From Trametes villosa (lineage: Eukaryota > Basidiomycota > Agaricomycetes > Polyporales > Polyporaceae), in assembly GCA_002964805.2 (NCBI GenBank), contig PUDQ02000014.1, forward strand, positions 124,001 through 188,000: a DNA stretch of 64,000 bases, read 5' to 3'. The position numbers and the translations under genes are program-made. Below the pieces are notes generated by a model. It searched no databases, was not told where the DNA came from, and was given only the letters and a program-made list of their open reading frames with translations. Shown piece after piece: positions 31,025 to 43,504 of the stretch; the first letter of the stretch is position 1, and each line of letters opens with the position of its first letter.

Positions 31025-31916
31025 CCTTCGCTGTTCCTCAACGTCAACCTCGAGCGCGGGCCAGCCGCTGCGAGTCACGGCTGCCGCCCGTCCGATCGCA
31101 CGGCGCTATCGCTCGCTATTTGGATATGCGCGTCGGGGGGTGCGCGGTGGCGGGCCGCCGCCGCTGCGCTCAGGCTCACGCGATAAGGGAAGTGTATCTT
31201 GTATCTTTGTATCGTATATCGGGCTGCCCTCAGGGCGATAATGGCGCAGAAGATTTTTGGCCGCATCTCCGGCGGTGGGCGGGTCCGCGTTCTGGAATGC
31301 GGAGGTGTCGCTTGGCGGGCCGGTGGGGTTTTAGTACGGATGTCACTCAGGGCGCCGCGCGAGGTACGAGTCGGCGTGGCAGCGGCAAATGGGCGCGCAA
31401 GTGATTGTCAGGGTGTGGTTGTAGATGGTACACCTCCACCCATAAGTTTAGGCGCCTATGCGCGTAGTGCCGGTGTGGTCGACATCGTTTCTTAGTTCCT
31501 CGCAACACAGCAGCTCGTGCACAAAGCCAAGCAGAGCACATCCCCGGTGTGTCGCGAAGATTCTCTCTCACAGCAGTATCACGGATCTGATATAGCATTC
31601 GCGTCTAGTGCAGAGGCAGACCCCATGCCGCTGCTAATCTCTCAAGCAGCGACGCGAGCAGCCTTATCGGCCCTCTCGAGCTTCGCACAGAGATAGCGGC
31701 GCGCCCCGCCCTTCCTTCGAGCGCCCGCGCGGGGGGTGAGCGTAGTGCCTCTGCCGTTCGGAATCCGGATATAAAGAAGTAGGGACGGCGGTGGGGTGGG
31801 CAGGCGTAGGCGCAGGTCCCTGGTCACCCGACTCGCTCGCTGCCTGTGGCATCACCGCTCCTCCCCTCCCCCTCCAGCCCCACTTATTTTGGCTGCCGCG
31901 TCGTGTCTCGCACAAG
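31025..31916. promoter_or_regulatory. Intergenic, with TATA box for the OPT gene
   Basis: No gene seen. TATAAAG at 31770-31776 lies 141 bp before the OPT start codon and is the likely core promoter; the pyrimidine-rich stretch 31855-31885 fits a fungal 5' leader. Confidence 0.5.
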
Positions 31917-34900
31917 ATGACGGCGACAGCGATGGCTCAGGAGAATTCGGCCGCTGCGATGGCACCGGAGCTGCCGCACTCGGACAGCATCAGCTTTTCG
32001 GAGAAGGACGCGAAGGATGACCTTTCGGATAACAAACAGAAGGTCGACGTCGAGTCACATTCGGTCCTCGACGACGACGTCGGCTCGGAGATCATCCAGA
32101 AGGACGAGGATGTCGCAATCGAGGTACGCTTCGCTTCCTAGCAAACCTGAAGCGTCGGGGTGAGCTAATAGGTACGGCGGCTTCCAGGTTATTTCGACGC
32201 AGGACGACCCAGAGCTGCCGGTGTTCACGTTCCGGACGGTCTTCCTGGGTATCGGGTTGTCTGCATTCACGTCGGTACTCGCGACGATCTACACGTTTAA
32301 GCCCCAGGTATGTCATGCGTCCCTTTGCCTTGCCCGCACGGGTTACTAACTGTAGTATCACTTTGCCGACATGTAGAATGCTACGGTGTCGCAGCTCTTC
32401 TGCCTAATCATCGCATACGTTCTTGGCACTGCCATGCACAGTGCGTTTTCTGCTTGGTTATTATCCGCACGAGCTGATCACCTGTTTGTCAGGCGTCATT
32501 CCCCGCACGGGCTTCTGGCGGTACCTGAACCCGGGGCCGTTCAACATCAAGGGTATGCGGCATCCGCAACATTCGCTCTACTTCTTGAGCTGATCCCGCG
32601 TAGAGCACACGGCCATCGTCATCATGTCCTCGACCGCCTCTACTGTTGCTGTGGCCATGGAGATCATCGCCGCCCTCGGTAAGTCCGTCGTGGCCGTGAA
32701 CCCCGGCGGGGACTGAGTGTACATCCAGATCTGTTCTACAACCTGAAGCTCAACGCTGCGGTGGCCATCTTCCAGATCTTTGCCAGTCAGATGATTGGGT
32801 ACGGTATTGCTGGCATGCGTAAGTCGTTTGTGACAGCGGAAAGGTTAACGAGGCTCACCATCCGTTCTAGTTCGCACACTCTTGGTTTACCCGACATAGT
32901 AAGTGGATGCTCCTTCCAGCTCCGGGTATGCCACTTAACGTGACCTCTCTAGCGCGTTCTACCCGAACTACATCTCGGTAGTCAACCTACTCCAGAGTTT
33001 GCACTTCGGCGGCGTGCTTAACCACAAGAAGCGGTACGTCCCTAGACGCTCTCTTTCCCCGACGTTTACTGATTTTCCGGCGTCACTCAGCCGCTACTTC
33101 TGGATCGTGTTCGCAGCGATCTTCTGCTGGGAATGGTATGCTCTCCCTCCCGTATGTCAGGGGGCGTCAACTAACTTGCTTAATTTTTTCAGGATTCCGC
33201 AGTACCCCTTCCCGCTGCTCACCGCCATCTCCATCGTATGTCTCGCAGACAACGGACGGCACACATTTGTCAGGAACTTGTTCGGCGCTGGCTCTAGCAA
33301 CGAGGGCATCGGGTTGTTCAGCTTCGGCACGAGCTGGACACTCATCACCCAGGGTAACCCCTTGGTGTGGCCCTGGCGAACTCGTACGTCGATCTTGTTG
33401 TCAAGGACGTCATCGTGATCGTTAACTGTTAACCAACTACGCGCGCCCTTCTGCAGAGATCAACTCGTACCGTGAGCCTTCCTCGTTCCCGCTCCTATGC
33501 ACCACACTGACCTCGCACCCAGTCGGCATGGCGATCAGCTACCTCGTCCTCACGCTCGCGTACTACAACAACGCCTTCGACGGGCGCAACCTCGCGTGGA
33601 TGTCGCAGTCGCTCTTCAATTCCGAGGGCGGCTCGTACAACCAAACCGCGATTCTCACTCCGGAGAACAACGTCGACCACTCGAAGCTCGCCGCGGTGGG
33701 CCTCCCGCGCTACACGACCACCTACGTCATCTCGCAGATGTGCTACAACTTCAGCCTGGGCGCGGCGATCGTGCACGTCCTGCTGTGGCACTGGCCGGAT
33801 CTGAAGCGGGCGTTTGGCGGTATGCGCTTCTTGAAGTCGGGCCAAGACGTCGATGATCCCCACTTCCAGCGTGAGTCTCCACGGTTCTAACCGCCCATCC
33901 CATGACGTGCTGATACTGTCGCACAGAGATGAAGAAGTATAGGGAAGTGCCGCAGTGGTGGTACCTTTCGCTCTTCGCAGGATCCTTGGCTATCGGTATC
34001 GGCTGCAGCGTAAGTTGACGTCATGTTAACGACGGTAGACGCGAACGCTGACTTCGTTCCTCGGCCCTTAGTACAACCACGGTGACTGGCTCTTGCCAGC
34101 ATGGAGTATCATCTTGTTCACCGTGATCAGCTGTTTCATCGCCATCTGCATCGGCTTCAGTACGCCCACTTCCGTCTATCTCGGATACAACAGTGGCTGA
34201 CTGTAATGCAGTTGCCGCCACGACTGGCTTCCAGATTCAGATCAAGTACGCGATGAACATCCTCGCTGCCTTCGTGCACCCGGGCAAGCCTGTGTACGTG
34301 CGCTTTGCGATAAACGTGGTCCTCGACGTATTCACTCTATGCCCCCAGTGCCGTTATGTACGTCAACCTGTACGGGAACAGTACCGCGTACCAGACCCTT
34401 GCCATGCTGCAAGATCTCAAGCTGGGTCAATACACCAAGATCCCCCCAAGAGCGACGTTCGCCGCACAGTTGGCCGGGTCGATCATTGGCTCGATCTTCA
34501 ACTACACCAGTGAGTAACAAGGCGGTAAGCCCATTAGTCGAGGCTGAATATCGCGCAGTGATGATTAGCATAGTCAACAACAACCGCGAAGCTCTCATTG
34601 ACCCCATCGGCACTCGCATTGTACGTCTGACACGCCCTCGGTTCTATGTCCGCGCTGACAGAACGTTTGTAGTGGAGTGGCTGGATCATCCAGGGCTACA
34701 ACTCCTCCTCGGTCGCGATGGGCGCGCTGGGCAAGGAGCTCTTCGCGTACGGCAAGCCGTACTACCTCGTCTCCTTCGCGATCTTCATCGGCCTCCTCTT
34801 CCCGCTCCCCTTCTGGGCCGTGCACAAGCTCGCGCCGCGCGGCTCGCTCGTCTCGCGCGCGGCCGCGTACGTGATCACGCCGATCGTCACGCTCTACGTC

Positions 34901-35220
34901 GGCTACCTGCCGTACTCTGTCAACGGCCAGTGGTGGACGTGCCTCGTGCTCGGGTACACCGCGCAGGTGTGGGCGCGCGCGCGCCGGCCCAAGTGGTTCA
35001 AGAAGTACAACTACCTCACGAGCGCGGCGCTCGATGGCGGGAGCCAGGTGATATTGTTCATCCTGAGCTTCGCGGTGTTTGGGGCGAGTGGGAATGCGGT
35101 GGACTTCCCGAACTGGTACGTGATAGTGCTATCTCGCTGACGATGAGAGAGACTGACACTGTTGCTTTCAGGTGGGGCAACCCTGCTGGCTTGTCTGTGG
35201 ACAGGTGCGCTTCGACGTGA
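31917..35220 (+). CDS. OPT family oligopeptide transporter
   Basis: A multi-exon gene for a plasma-membrane proton-coupled oligopeptide transporter (OPT family, relatives of yeast Opt1/Opt2). A cytosolic acidic N-terminus of about 70 residues (MTATAMAQENSAAAM...) is followed by DDPELPVFTFRTVFLG, the conserved DDP-T-R entry of the family, and then NPGPFNIKEH, its best signature. About twelve or more hydrophobic segments follow, including QCYNF-type (SQMCYNFSLGAAIVH) and IPPRATFAAQL blocks. It ends WGNPAGLSVDRCAST at TGA 35218. Exon 1 is 31917-32123 and exon 2 is 32188-32307; I counted many further exons split by 45-75 bp introns. Some interior exon edges were not checked base by base. It converges on the deacetylase gene. 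Confidence 0.9.
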
Positions 35221-35385
35221 TGTGTGGGTCTCGACGACTGTGATGTTCTTTATGTTTACGCGCGATCTGAATTGTACAACTGTTTGTATCCTATACCTCA
35301 TAGAGAAAGCTTTAACGGTAATGAAAGCATGAACGGACACAACAACACGGGCAGACGAACGGAATCACCTCCGAGGAGACGTAGG

Positions 35386-36968
35386 CTATGTTCGTGCCTC
35401 AGTCGACGCTACCCGTTCGCGGATTGTGTCTGCGATCCGTGTGAACAAGTTCTCGACGTGCTGCAGGTACTCCAGCGTGTTTTGATCTTGCGTGTTCCCG
35501 GGTGGAACGTCCAGGGTGAATGATGGCGCGTAATGCGGGAAAGCGTCGTGGTCGGGAATATCAGCTTCAAGAGAAAGGGGCCGATCGAGCTAGAGCAACC
35601 GTGTGAATGTCAACCATGCCCTTCGCAGAGCACGACAAAATATCATACCGCGATGGACGTGAAGTATGTCCAAGCACGCGCAACGTTTGGCGAATTGTAT
35701 CCCCCTATAGATACAACATTAGGTATTGCAAAGAGTAGGGCTAAGTCCGTACCTCCTCCCAGAAGCAGTGTTTTGCATCCCCATCGGCATATCTTGTCGA
35801 TATACCAGCCATAACTTCCGTCTCCGTCGCCTAGAGACCAGTTCCAGGTAGCGTAGGGATCGCCAGCGAGTCCATCGGCGCCGCATTGGACGACAACGTA
35901 GTCGGGTTGGAACGCGTCCCTTACTTGATCTATGAGGGGCCATACCCGCGCGAAGGTCGCATTCGAAGCGCCGCGTTCCAGAGGCAAGGATAGGGTGAAG
36001 GGATCGAAGGAAGGATCAGCAGGGTCGGGCAGCCCGGAGAGCTCAGAGACGGGAAAGAATCCGGGCGCTGCGTGGTGTATGGAGAAAGTGAGGACTTGTG
36101 GAAGAGCAGATCCTGATGAGGCAGAGTGGAAGGCTTGGGAGACTCCGTCAGAGAAGTGCAGGTCAAGGTCGAGGTACATCACGCGGGGCTTCGATAGACC
36201 GGCAGGTCCTCCGGGAGTAGCTGGTAAAGGCCGCTTGAGCGCGAGTATTGCGAGAACACAGTCGGCGACATAGCAGAAACCGGACGCGCGGGACTTCTGC
36301 GCGTGATGTCTGGACAAGTTAAGTAGTGCGGTTATCAACATATGCCTTAACAATCGCGGCGTACCTTCCACCATCCCAGCATATAGCCACATCGGCTTGG
36401 CCGTTCCGAAGGGTTCTCGTAGCTGTTATTCATAGCACTGTCAACACATCAACGCAAGTCGCAAGAAACGAAGCTCCAAACCTGTGAGCGTCGCGCCGCC
36501 GACCAGTCTCACGTACTCCGGCAGATGAGGGAACGCAGGGCAATCCTGGACCAGTCAAATCGGCCTCGTATAGCACCTGGTCCTCTGAACATACCTCTTC
36601 GAGCCCGTATTCGGCATTCATTGCATGCCCTGACGTATTCCGACTCGTTTCGAGAATAAACTCCAAGTAATCACGATCATGGTAAGCTGATAGTTCCTTC
36701 TTGTCTGCAGGCGTGGGCCGATGCGCCGTTAGGGTAGTGCTACTTCCAGATTCTGGTGTCTCGGGTGGAGACAACAGGCCGTACGCTTTCGCCAGTGTAT
36801 GCACCAGCAGTGATCTATTCCTGTTAGAAGGTAGCAGAGAAGAGACCTGATATAGCCATGACATATATTAGCTGCCATTCACGCGTTATATCGCTCACGC
36901 TGTACCTTCACCAAGTCATTAGAAACGACGTAGGATACTCTTCGCCCCGCGCCAGTGCCGTCTTCCAT
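35386..36968 (-). CDS. Class I histone deacetylase
   Basis: The product removes acetyl groups from lysines of histones with a zinc-water mechanism. Exons: 36968-36906, 36846-36595, 36545-36482, 36422-36365, 36309-35752, then two 3' exons to TAG at 35386. Landmarks are ADVAICWDGGRHHAQ with the catalytic His pair at 147-148, YLDLDLHFSDG with zinc ligands D195 and H197, and QCGADGLAGDP with the third ligand D291. A Gly-rich GGGGYN block with the active-site Tyr follows. The His usually after the zinc-ligand His (HH in HDAC1/8) is Phe198 here. The overall form is nearest to the Hos1/HDAC8 type rather than Rpd3, which is an inference from length and these motifs. The C-terminus is short and charged. 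No frameshift seen. Confidence 0.9.
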
Positions 36969-37709
36969 AGCGTATGCAACAATTCTACGTCTTTCTTCAG
37001 AGGAGGGGGGATCTAAAAAAGCGACTAAGAGTCCAAGGTTTGAGCGGATTTATGAGGCCAGGAGTTTGGCAACCCTTACGAACGTTCGGTGGTCATGCAG
37101 TTGTACTGCGTAGTTCAAGTAGAGAAGGATGGCATTACCTTTTTCAGAAGACTGAGGTTCGTCAACAAGCGCCTGCACACAATCGGGCGCTCACTCGAAC
37201 TTCGTTGACCTTCGCATCCCTCCACCTTTAACCTACGGTCCCGGGTCGTGGGTCTGCTCAATCACTTCCCTATGAGGCGTGCGCTTATGTTAGCCTCAAC
37301 AGTATACTGTCGTTGCCTCCAAGCGTTGATAAAGATCTAACTGGTCAGGCTAAAACTGTCACACTGTCCCCCGGGTAAGACAGAGCCGTAGTATGAGACG
37401 ATAAAGCTCAACTGCATGATCCCTTAAGGTGAGCCCTACTCATTGATGCAGTCAAACCACGCAGAGAGATTTCGTCCGAGGTTCAAGGAGCCTGCACACT
37501 GACAGGTGCTTTCCCAGTACCTTGCCCATGATGCGAGATTTCGTGAGCCGCGCGCTGATCAATCCTGCGCACGCTGACTCGGGCTCGCAGTCGGCTGGCT
37601 CCGCGCCCTCGTAACCGCTGTGCCTCAATCTGACTCAAGCCTCTTAGATATGTCTATAGGCACGACTCTGCCATTCCCTAACGCCTCCAGTGGTTAGACT
37701 CTGCGTTCA
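36969..37709. other. Intergenic, no gene seen
   Basis: 741 bp between two divergent genes (deacetylase and F-box). It must carry both promoters; no TATA box placed. Confidence 0.5.
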
Positions 37710-38975
37710 ATGCCCACCCTTACGCTGCCCATCGAGCTCTTCGAACACGCGATCGACTTCTTGGGCGATGAAGATTCCCTCAAGACGACATCCTTGGTTT
37801 GCAGGGACTGGGTACCCCGGAGTCGCTTGAACCTCTTCCGCACCATCGAACTATCTCTACCCGGACATCTGGACCGTTTTGTGGGCCTCCTATCTGACGC
37901 CCCGCACATTGCCGCGTATGTGGAAGAGATCGACATCTCGGAGAACTCCCTCCTCGGGCTATTCCGACCTTACATGGCAATCGCGGCGCGGCTTCCCCTC
38001 GTGTTGAGCGCGTATCCGCTCGTCCAACCATGTCGGCTCGCCGTCCACAATCAACTCTGGTTGCCCACGCGCTACAGTCCCGACTATCTATACTCCCTAT
38101 CACAGCTTTCGTCGATCACCTCGCTAGACTTGTTCGATGTTACGTTCACCACACTCGCGGACTTCTCCATCATTCTCCGCGCGCTCGACCGGCTCACATC
38201 CCTTTCCGCGAAGCACATAGACTGCCAGCGTCAGATGGGCCACACTACCGCAAGCGACGTGGGCTGTGTACTGCCCTGCCTCGAGACCCTCCGAGTCAGC
38301 TCCTACCACCCGACCGCGGTCATAGATTGGCTCTTCCAGTACAACGCCTTCCCTGCCCTTCGTAGCGTTGGCTGCGAATACGAACTCTCGACTCGCAATG
38401 AAGATCAAGCGCTCGGGGCACTGTGGACGAACGCGGGGGACACGCTAGAAGACGTCTCCATCCGAATATCGAAGAGGTCGGCTGGGGCACGCTTCCCCAC
38501 GCACGTCATAGGTGAGAACGCACATTCAGAACACATCACTTTGACCGAACTAACGTAGCCGGATCACAGAGAGGCAACTCGATCTCTCCCCTTGCCATTT
38601 CCTTCGTACTCTCCGAGTAGACTGTCGCCAGGAGCGCGGCGCCGTTCCCGACTGGTCGTGGCTGGCATGGCTGCTCTCGCACGTTACTTCGCGTCGTCTG
38701 GACACCGTCACCTTCGCGTTCGAGTCCAGTTCACACGCCCTTGCCTCTATGCACGCGTTCTCCGGGGAGCTGGACCACGCCCTAGCCTCTGCTCCATACT
38801 CTGATGGCTTGACATCTGTCGTCTTCGACTTCGATTACCGCGATGCGGCCGATCCGGACGATGCGCGCTTCCTGGAGAAGTTTCCGACTCTTCGCTCAAG
38901 GAATTTGCTTCGAGGTATGGCTTCTCCGCGTTGAAATGTCATAGCCTGAAGCTAACCATCGGCACAGTGATGTGA
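37710..38975 (+). CDS. F-box protein with LRR-like C-terminal region
   Basis: Exons 37710-38511, 38570-38914 and 38968-38975 (the last only 8 bp, Val-Met-stop) give 384 residues. The N-terminus (LPIELFEHAIDFLGD, then SLVCRDWVPRSRLNLFRTIEL) is a typical basidiomycete F-box, the Skp1-binding part of an SCF ubiquitin ligase. The rest has periodic LxxLxL stretches (SITSLDLFDVTF, LTSLSAKHIDC, LETLRVSSY) as in leucine-rich F-box proteins that recruit substrates. Such genes form very large, fast-evolving families in Agaricomycetes, so the target cannot be guessed. Intron 1 has a clear CTAAC branch site. The tiny last exon is the least certain part. Confidence 0.82.
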
Positions 38976-39478
38976 GTATGGCGGGCGATTGATATCGACT
39001 GCCTCCTCGCCCAGCGTCCATCTAATCTCTCCCGTAAGTACATGCCGGAACCTTTCCGCTATCCTCAACATCCTGACTGTTTAGCTAGGCTAAAGACACT
39101 CCGGAGTTTATGGTTAAGGCTCGGTATCCTAAGGGTTCACTGATCAATGTCATGTCGCAACATACTTAGGCGTGCTCTGGAACTATATGATCGCCTACTG
39201 CTCCGCTTCCTACAACAACAGAGCTTCTCTCGGCGCGATTGAAAGCGTTTATGAACTCGCCGGGGCCTAGTGCTAGGTGAGTTGAATTCCCGGCTACTGC
39301 ACAATACTTAGCAGCGCCCTTCTCGCTCTTCAGTGTCGGCGCCGGTGGGTCTACCTCCACTACGCGAGTGCGCCAGTTGTTGTTGACGCGGAATCTGCGC
39401 TCTGATGTACTCATACAAAGGGGAGAGTGCAAGCTCCAATGAAGTCCGTGTGAAGGGGCTGGTCCAAAGACCGCTCTA
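38976..39478. other. Intergenic, no gene seen
   Basis: Between the F-box gene and the convergent peptide-precursor gene. A 117-codon minus-strand frame overlaps here (39166-39519) but shares the 3' part of the peptide gene in another phase and has no recognisable content. Confidence 0.4.
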
Positions 39479-39697
39479 CTACGACTGTAGCGTCGTGTCA
39501 ATCCCCTCCGAGACGCCACAGCAACAAGGGAGCTGGCGCTTCTCCAACATGGCCCTGCGGTGGCACCGTTAGCTCACGTTACCCCTCCAGAGCTCTGAGA
39601 CATACCTCCTGCACGAGTCATCCGTCGATAGGAAAGGGGATGCCAGGACCGCCGCGCAGGTACTCGCGACAACGAGCAGGATGGTGTTGAACTTCAT
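39479..39697 (-). CDS. Secreted peptide precursor with Kex2-type site (55 aa)
   Basis: Two exons (39697-39606 and 39554-39479) joined over a 51-bp GTATGT...CACCGCAG intron. The first 20 or so residues are a clear signal peptide (MKFNTILLVVASTCAAVLAS, then P). A short pro-segment ends LEKR, a dibasic Kex2-type cleavage site, leaving a possible 18-residue peptide QLPCCCGVSEGIDTTLQS with three consecutive Cys and a potential N-terminal pyroglutamate. There is no CaaX end, so it is not a typical basidiomycete mating pheromone. It is too short and lacks the Cys pattern for a hydrophobin. TATATAA at 39837-39831 (minus strand) about 135 bp upstream supports a real promoter. Not recognised; a longer 3' splice form cannot be excluded. 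Confidence 0.6.
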
Positions 39698-39830
39698 GAT
39701 GATAGGTGAGTGATTCTGCTGCATTGGGGTCAGTGCTTGTGAGGGAGGTGTGCGTAGACGAACGAACTCACGTTGTCGAGGCAGAGGAGATTAAAGGAAG
39801 ATACTGGGGGTAGCACCCAGTTCGTCAGCC

Positions 39831-39837
39831 TTATATA
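39831..39837 (-). promoter_or_regulatory. TATA box, secreted peptide gene
   Basis: Reads TATATAA on the minus strand, 134 bp upstream of the ATG at 39697. Confidence 0.6.
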
Positions 39838-41775
39838 CCCGCCCCCACCCCTCCTCCCGCTCCCGATGTGCCGATAATTGGACCTACACCGCAGCTAATC
39901 GTGCCACAGCCTAGCAGCGTGCGCGCCCACAAGCGGTCCCGTGTACCTGCTAGTCAGGACCCGCGCAGGAACGCGCAGGGACCCTACGGCGGCCTTCACA
40001 CCTCCCGCGCCGCGCATCACCATCAACATGATGTAAAACATACGGGTTCCTTGGACCCTGCTCTTCCACCGAGTCACTACTGCTGCTTGGCGTTGACGTT
40101 GTGGCATGGAGATTGGTCTCCGCAGCCCGCAACTCGTACAGCACTTCGGGGCTACAGCGCCGCGGGTAGAGGTCAGTTGCCCGGACTTCAATACTGACAT
40201 GGGTATATTGGCAGCGACCACAAGTTATTGCTTATCAAACCTCCGACGCCGGAATTGAAACATAGCATTCTGCTAGCGAGCGTGCTAGCTATTAAACAGG
40301 TATCGTCGTTCCTCGTTGCGGTGTCCATGACATAGCCTCACGCTCCATTCTCTACGCTTCGGCGCCGCAGCTCTCGGGCTGTCTGCTGTGAGCTCCGCGC
40401 CGAGAGGGACCGGTCGCGCACTTCCCGGGTGAGTACATCATGTTGAGAAGTCGCGGTGGAGGCAAGTTCACATTCTTCCCTCGGCAGATCGCACGGCGGT
40501 GGCTGGTAGTGTGACCTGCAGAAACGGCCAGCTGCCTAGTCATCAGACGCAGAGTAGATGACTGCATCGAGGCTCGCGGCTTTACGGTGAGCTTGGTCGC
40601 CTCAGGACATTCACACGACGTGGGACTGACGCGCTTCTTCTTAGAACTGCTATCAATGAAGGTACGCTTCTCCTCACGGGGCCATCAGTCATCCTTTCGC
40701 CTGGATTGAAGCCTAAGTACAGTATCGACGGCTGCCATCTTCAGCGTCGATCCCTGGGACAGGGTTCTTCGGCTCTCGACCAACAAGATCCGATCACATA
40801 CCTGCGCCCAGCTTCTCTGTCCTCTAAACATATTTCAAACACCTAGCGGTATCTGCGGCCTGCCACAGCGAGGCTTGGCACGGACCCGAGCAGCTCTCCA
40901 ACTCCAAGACGAGCGAGCTTCGAGACTTCAAACGAACTCATCCTAGTGGATACATACTTGGTCGCTCTGATTGCACGACGTGAGCTCTCAACGCCCCCCC
41001 CCCCCGGCGTAGCTCTGAAGAAAATGGCGCCTCATGCAAGTTTCGCCTCCCCCAGTCTAGGAATGCTATCCTTCAGCATCCGCGCGCCGATTCCGCAATG
41101 GCGGCATCGTTGTTATGCCGACCTACCTCCATCGGCCAGACTCGAGCAGAAGCGATTCTCGCGCTCCCCTCCTGTCCCCATATAGCATCGGCATTTCAAC
41201 TGCACGTCCCTGAACTCCACGACAGCTTCAGCCAGCAAGAGCCCTTTAATGTGGTACGATGCCGTCCTGGTACAGATAGATCGCATACACAGCAGAGCAG
41301 CAGCGTCGTATGAGCGTCGAGCTGATTGGCCGTCAAGCAACAGAATTCCGGGGCCCAGTCTGCCCGCGTCATCCCGGTTTTATCGGCTATCGCGTACCAC
41401 AAAGGCGCCGGGAGGAGGGGGCCCTTGATGGATCTGACACGCGGGGCCAGATCCACATTCGCCGCTTTGCAGCCGACGCCTGCGGACGACAAATCGAGTT
41501 CGCTGACAGTGTAATCGGTGTTCAAGGTCTCACACGTACGCCCACTTCGCCCGCAGCGGTCCTGCATAGCTACTACTCATCTGCTGTTTTGACCGCGGTC
41601 ACGTCAGGCCGGGCTGCGTCCACACTCAGGAGCCTCCATCTACAGTCAATGGTAAGTTCTCGGTGTTATTCGGGCTGCGATTGAGACAATTCTGACCGTA
41701 AATGATTAGTTCGCGAGGCGGTTCTAGGACGAGGAGGATCGCGCCCTGCGGATTCGGGATCTCGCGACCTCATCG
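39838..41775. other. Intergenic, no supported gene; contains a C12 tract
   Basis: Nearly 2 kb without a gene I can support. A run of 12 C lies at 40994-41005. Short overlapping frames on both strands around 41200-41680 have no recognisable domain. Confidence 0.5.
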
Positions 41776-43504
41776 ATGCCGCAGCAGTTGAGCCGTGCCC
41801 AGGTGATAGCCAATTATGCTTATTTGTGAGCAACCATGTCCCGTTGTGGTGGCTGGAAGAGCTAACTCCTACCAATAGCGTACAAGGAAACTACTACTCC
41901 GTGGCTGCTCGAGGTATGCAACTACCATGCGCTTCCCGCGTCTCTAAGCTAAAAACAACGGGAAACCAGCTTTATTTCTCTGGGACTATCTAGTGACCTT
42001 CGACGCGGAGGTCGAGTACGTGTGGGGACAGAAGCTATCGGCGGCCTCGGGAATCTTTATCCTCAACCGCTACACCAATCTCTTAATCACCATCTTAGAA
42101 CTCATCGAGCAGGCTCCGTTCCAAACGCCAGAGGTACGTCACGACGATTTCCGTACGGCGTCTCCTATACGGCTGCTAACACGCTACCCCAGAGGTAGAA
42201 ATTCTCATTCGATCCTCGCGCGAATGAAGCCTTCTCACCTCACCTATAGCTGCCCACCCGTTATACGCGTGCTGCAGTCGCTACTGGTACTTGCTGCATT
42301 TATTGTTGCTCGTAGGTCTTTCTGGCCGCCACGCCGCTCGAGCCTTACTTAAGTCAACGCCGTCTTTAGTGTTTGCGACACTCCGTGTCTATGCTACGTG
42401 GTCGCGAGATTGGCGGCCTGCTCTCGCGGTGTTGCTACTCGCGCTAGTGACGCCTACTGTAGACATGGTAAGTGCAAGCCGCGCATGCTCTGAATGACCG
42501 GTTTTTCTGACCTCCCACCGCAGTATCTAGACATCCTGGGCACACCGATACCGGCGCCACGACCCTCGGTTGGCTGCGCTATTCAGCAAAGCATTTCGCC
42601 GCACGTGTACAGCCAGTGAGTAGAAATTCACCATTCCATGGTCAAGCCGCTGACCACTGCGTGCTTTCACAGGGGTGAGCGAGACCGCTTCAATCCGCTT
42701 CATGGCGGTTAGCTAACATTACACCCAGTTGTCATTGCTACGCGGGCGACTACGACAGCATACGACGTTATCATACTCATCCTCACGTTCCTAAAGACCT
42801 CGCGATTCTGTAGGACCACCGCCGCGATGTCTAGTAACCGCGCTAGCCTGATGGCTCTTCTCCTCCGCGACGGTGCGTGTCCGGATTCGCAATATCAACT
42901 GAAAGCAGTTAGTGACCAAATAGTTACCGCTGCAGGGACGTTATACTTCTTGTGAGCCGTCACACGCTTTTCGCTACTCTGCACCGCGTCTTATAGGTGC
43001 GCATAGCTTGCTGTTCGCCATCAACCTTACCCAGATCGTTGTCGCCGCAAAGCAACCGGTACGAGCACCTCCAATCTTTATTGCGTGTAGAGACTTCGCT
43101 GACTTCAACCGATATTCAGGGAAACAACTTCATCGCATTCTTCGTCTCTCCGTACGTTAGATCCCCTATCATGCACACGCTTTCGCTTACCCTCCACCGC
43201 TGGGGCCTCCAGGCTAACGTCTATCCTCATCTCCCGGTTCCTTCTGAACTTGCGGCGGGTCGCGCAGTCGCCCGAGCCCGCAGACACCTTCACAACCGAG
43301 TCTCCGATCATCTCGACGCAGCTCGCCAGTATCTACCCGCCGACTACGGGGACCTTGGGCAATATGGGGGCGACGTTATACTCGATCTTCGAGGTCGATA
43401 TGACCGAGACGGCGGAGGGGTCGTATGTAGAAAAGGACGCCGACGACCCGTTCCCGGTAGTCGACGTGCCGCGGATTGATGTAGAGCTCGTAGAGTTCTC
43501 GTAG
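41776..43504 (+). CDS. DUF6533 seven-helix membrane protein
   Basis: A multi-exon gene for a membrane protein of the Agaricomycete-expanded DUF6533 family, whose function is unknown. The first exon (MPQQLSRAQVIANYAY) splices over a GTGAGC intron into VQGNYYSVAARA, then over a GTATGC intron into LFLWDYLVTFDAEVEYVWG, which is the DUF6533 signature (residues about 15-65). About six more hydrophobic helices follow, with the family's long central extracellular loop. A Ser/Thr/Asp-rich cytosolic tail ends VPRIDVELVEFS. The frame closes at TAG 43502-43504. Exon edges in the middle (42120-43000) are approximate. The reading of the N-terminal exon chain is good. Confidence 0.8.
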
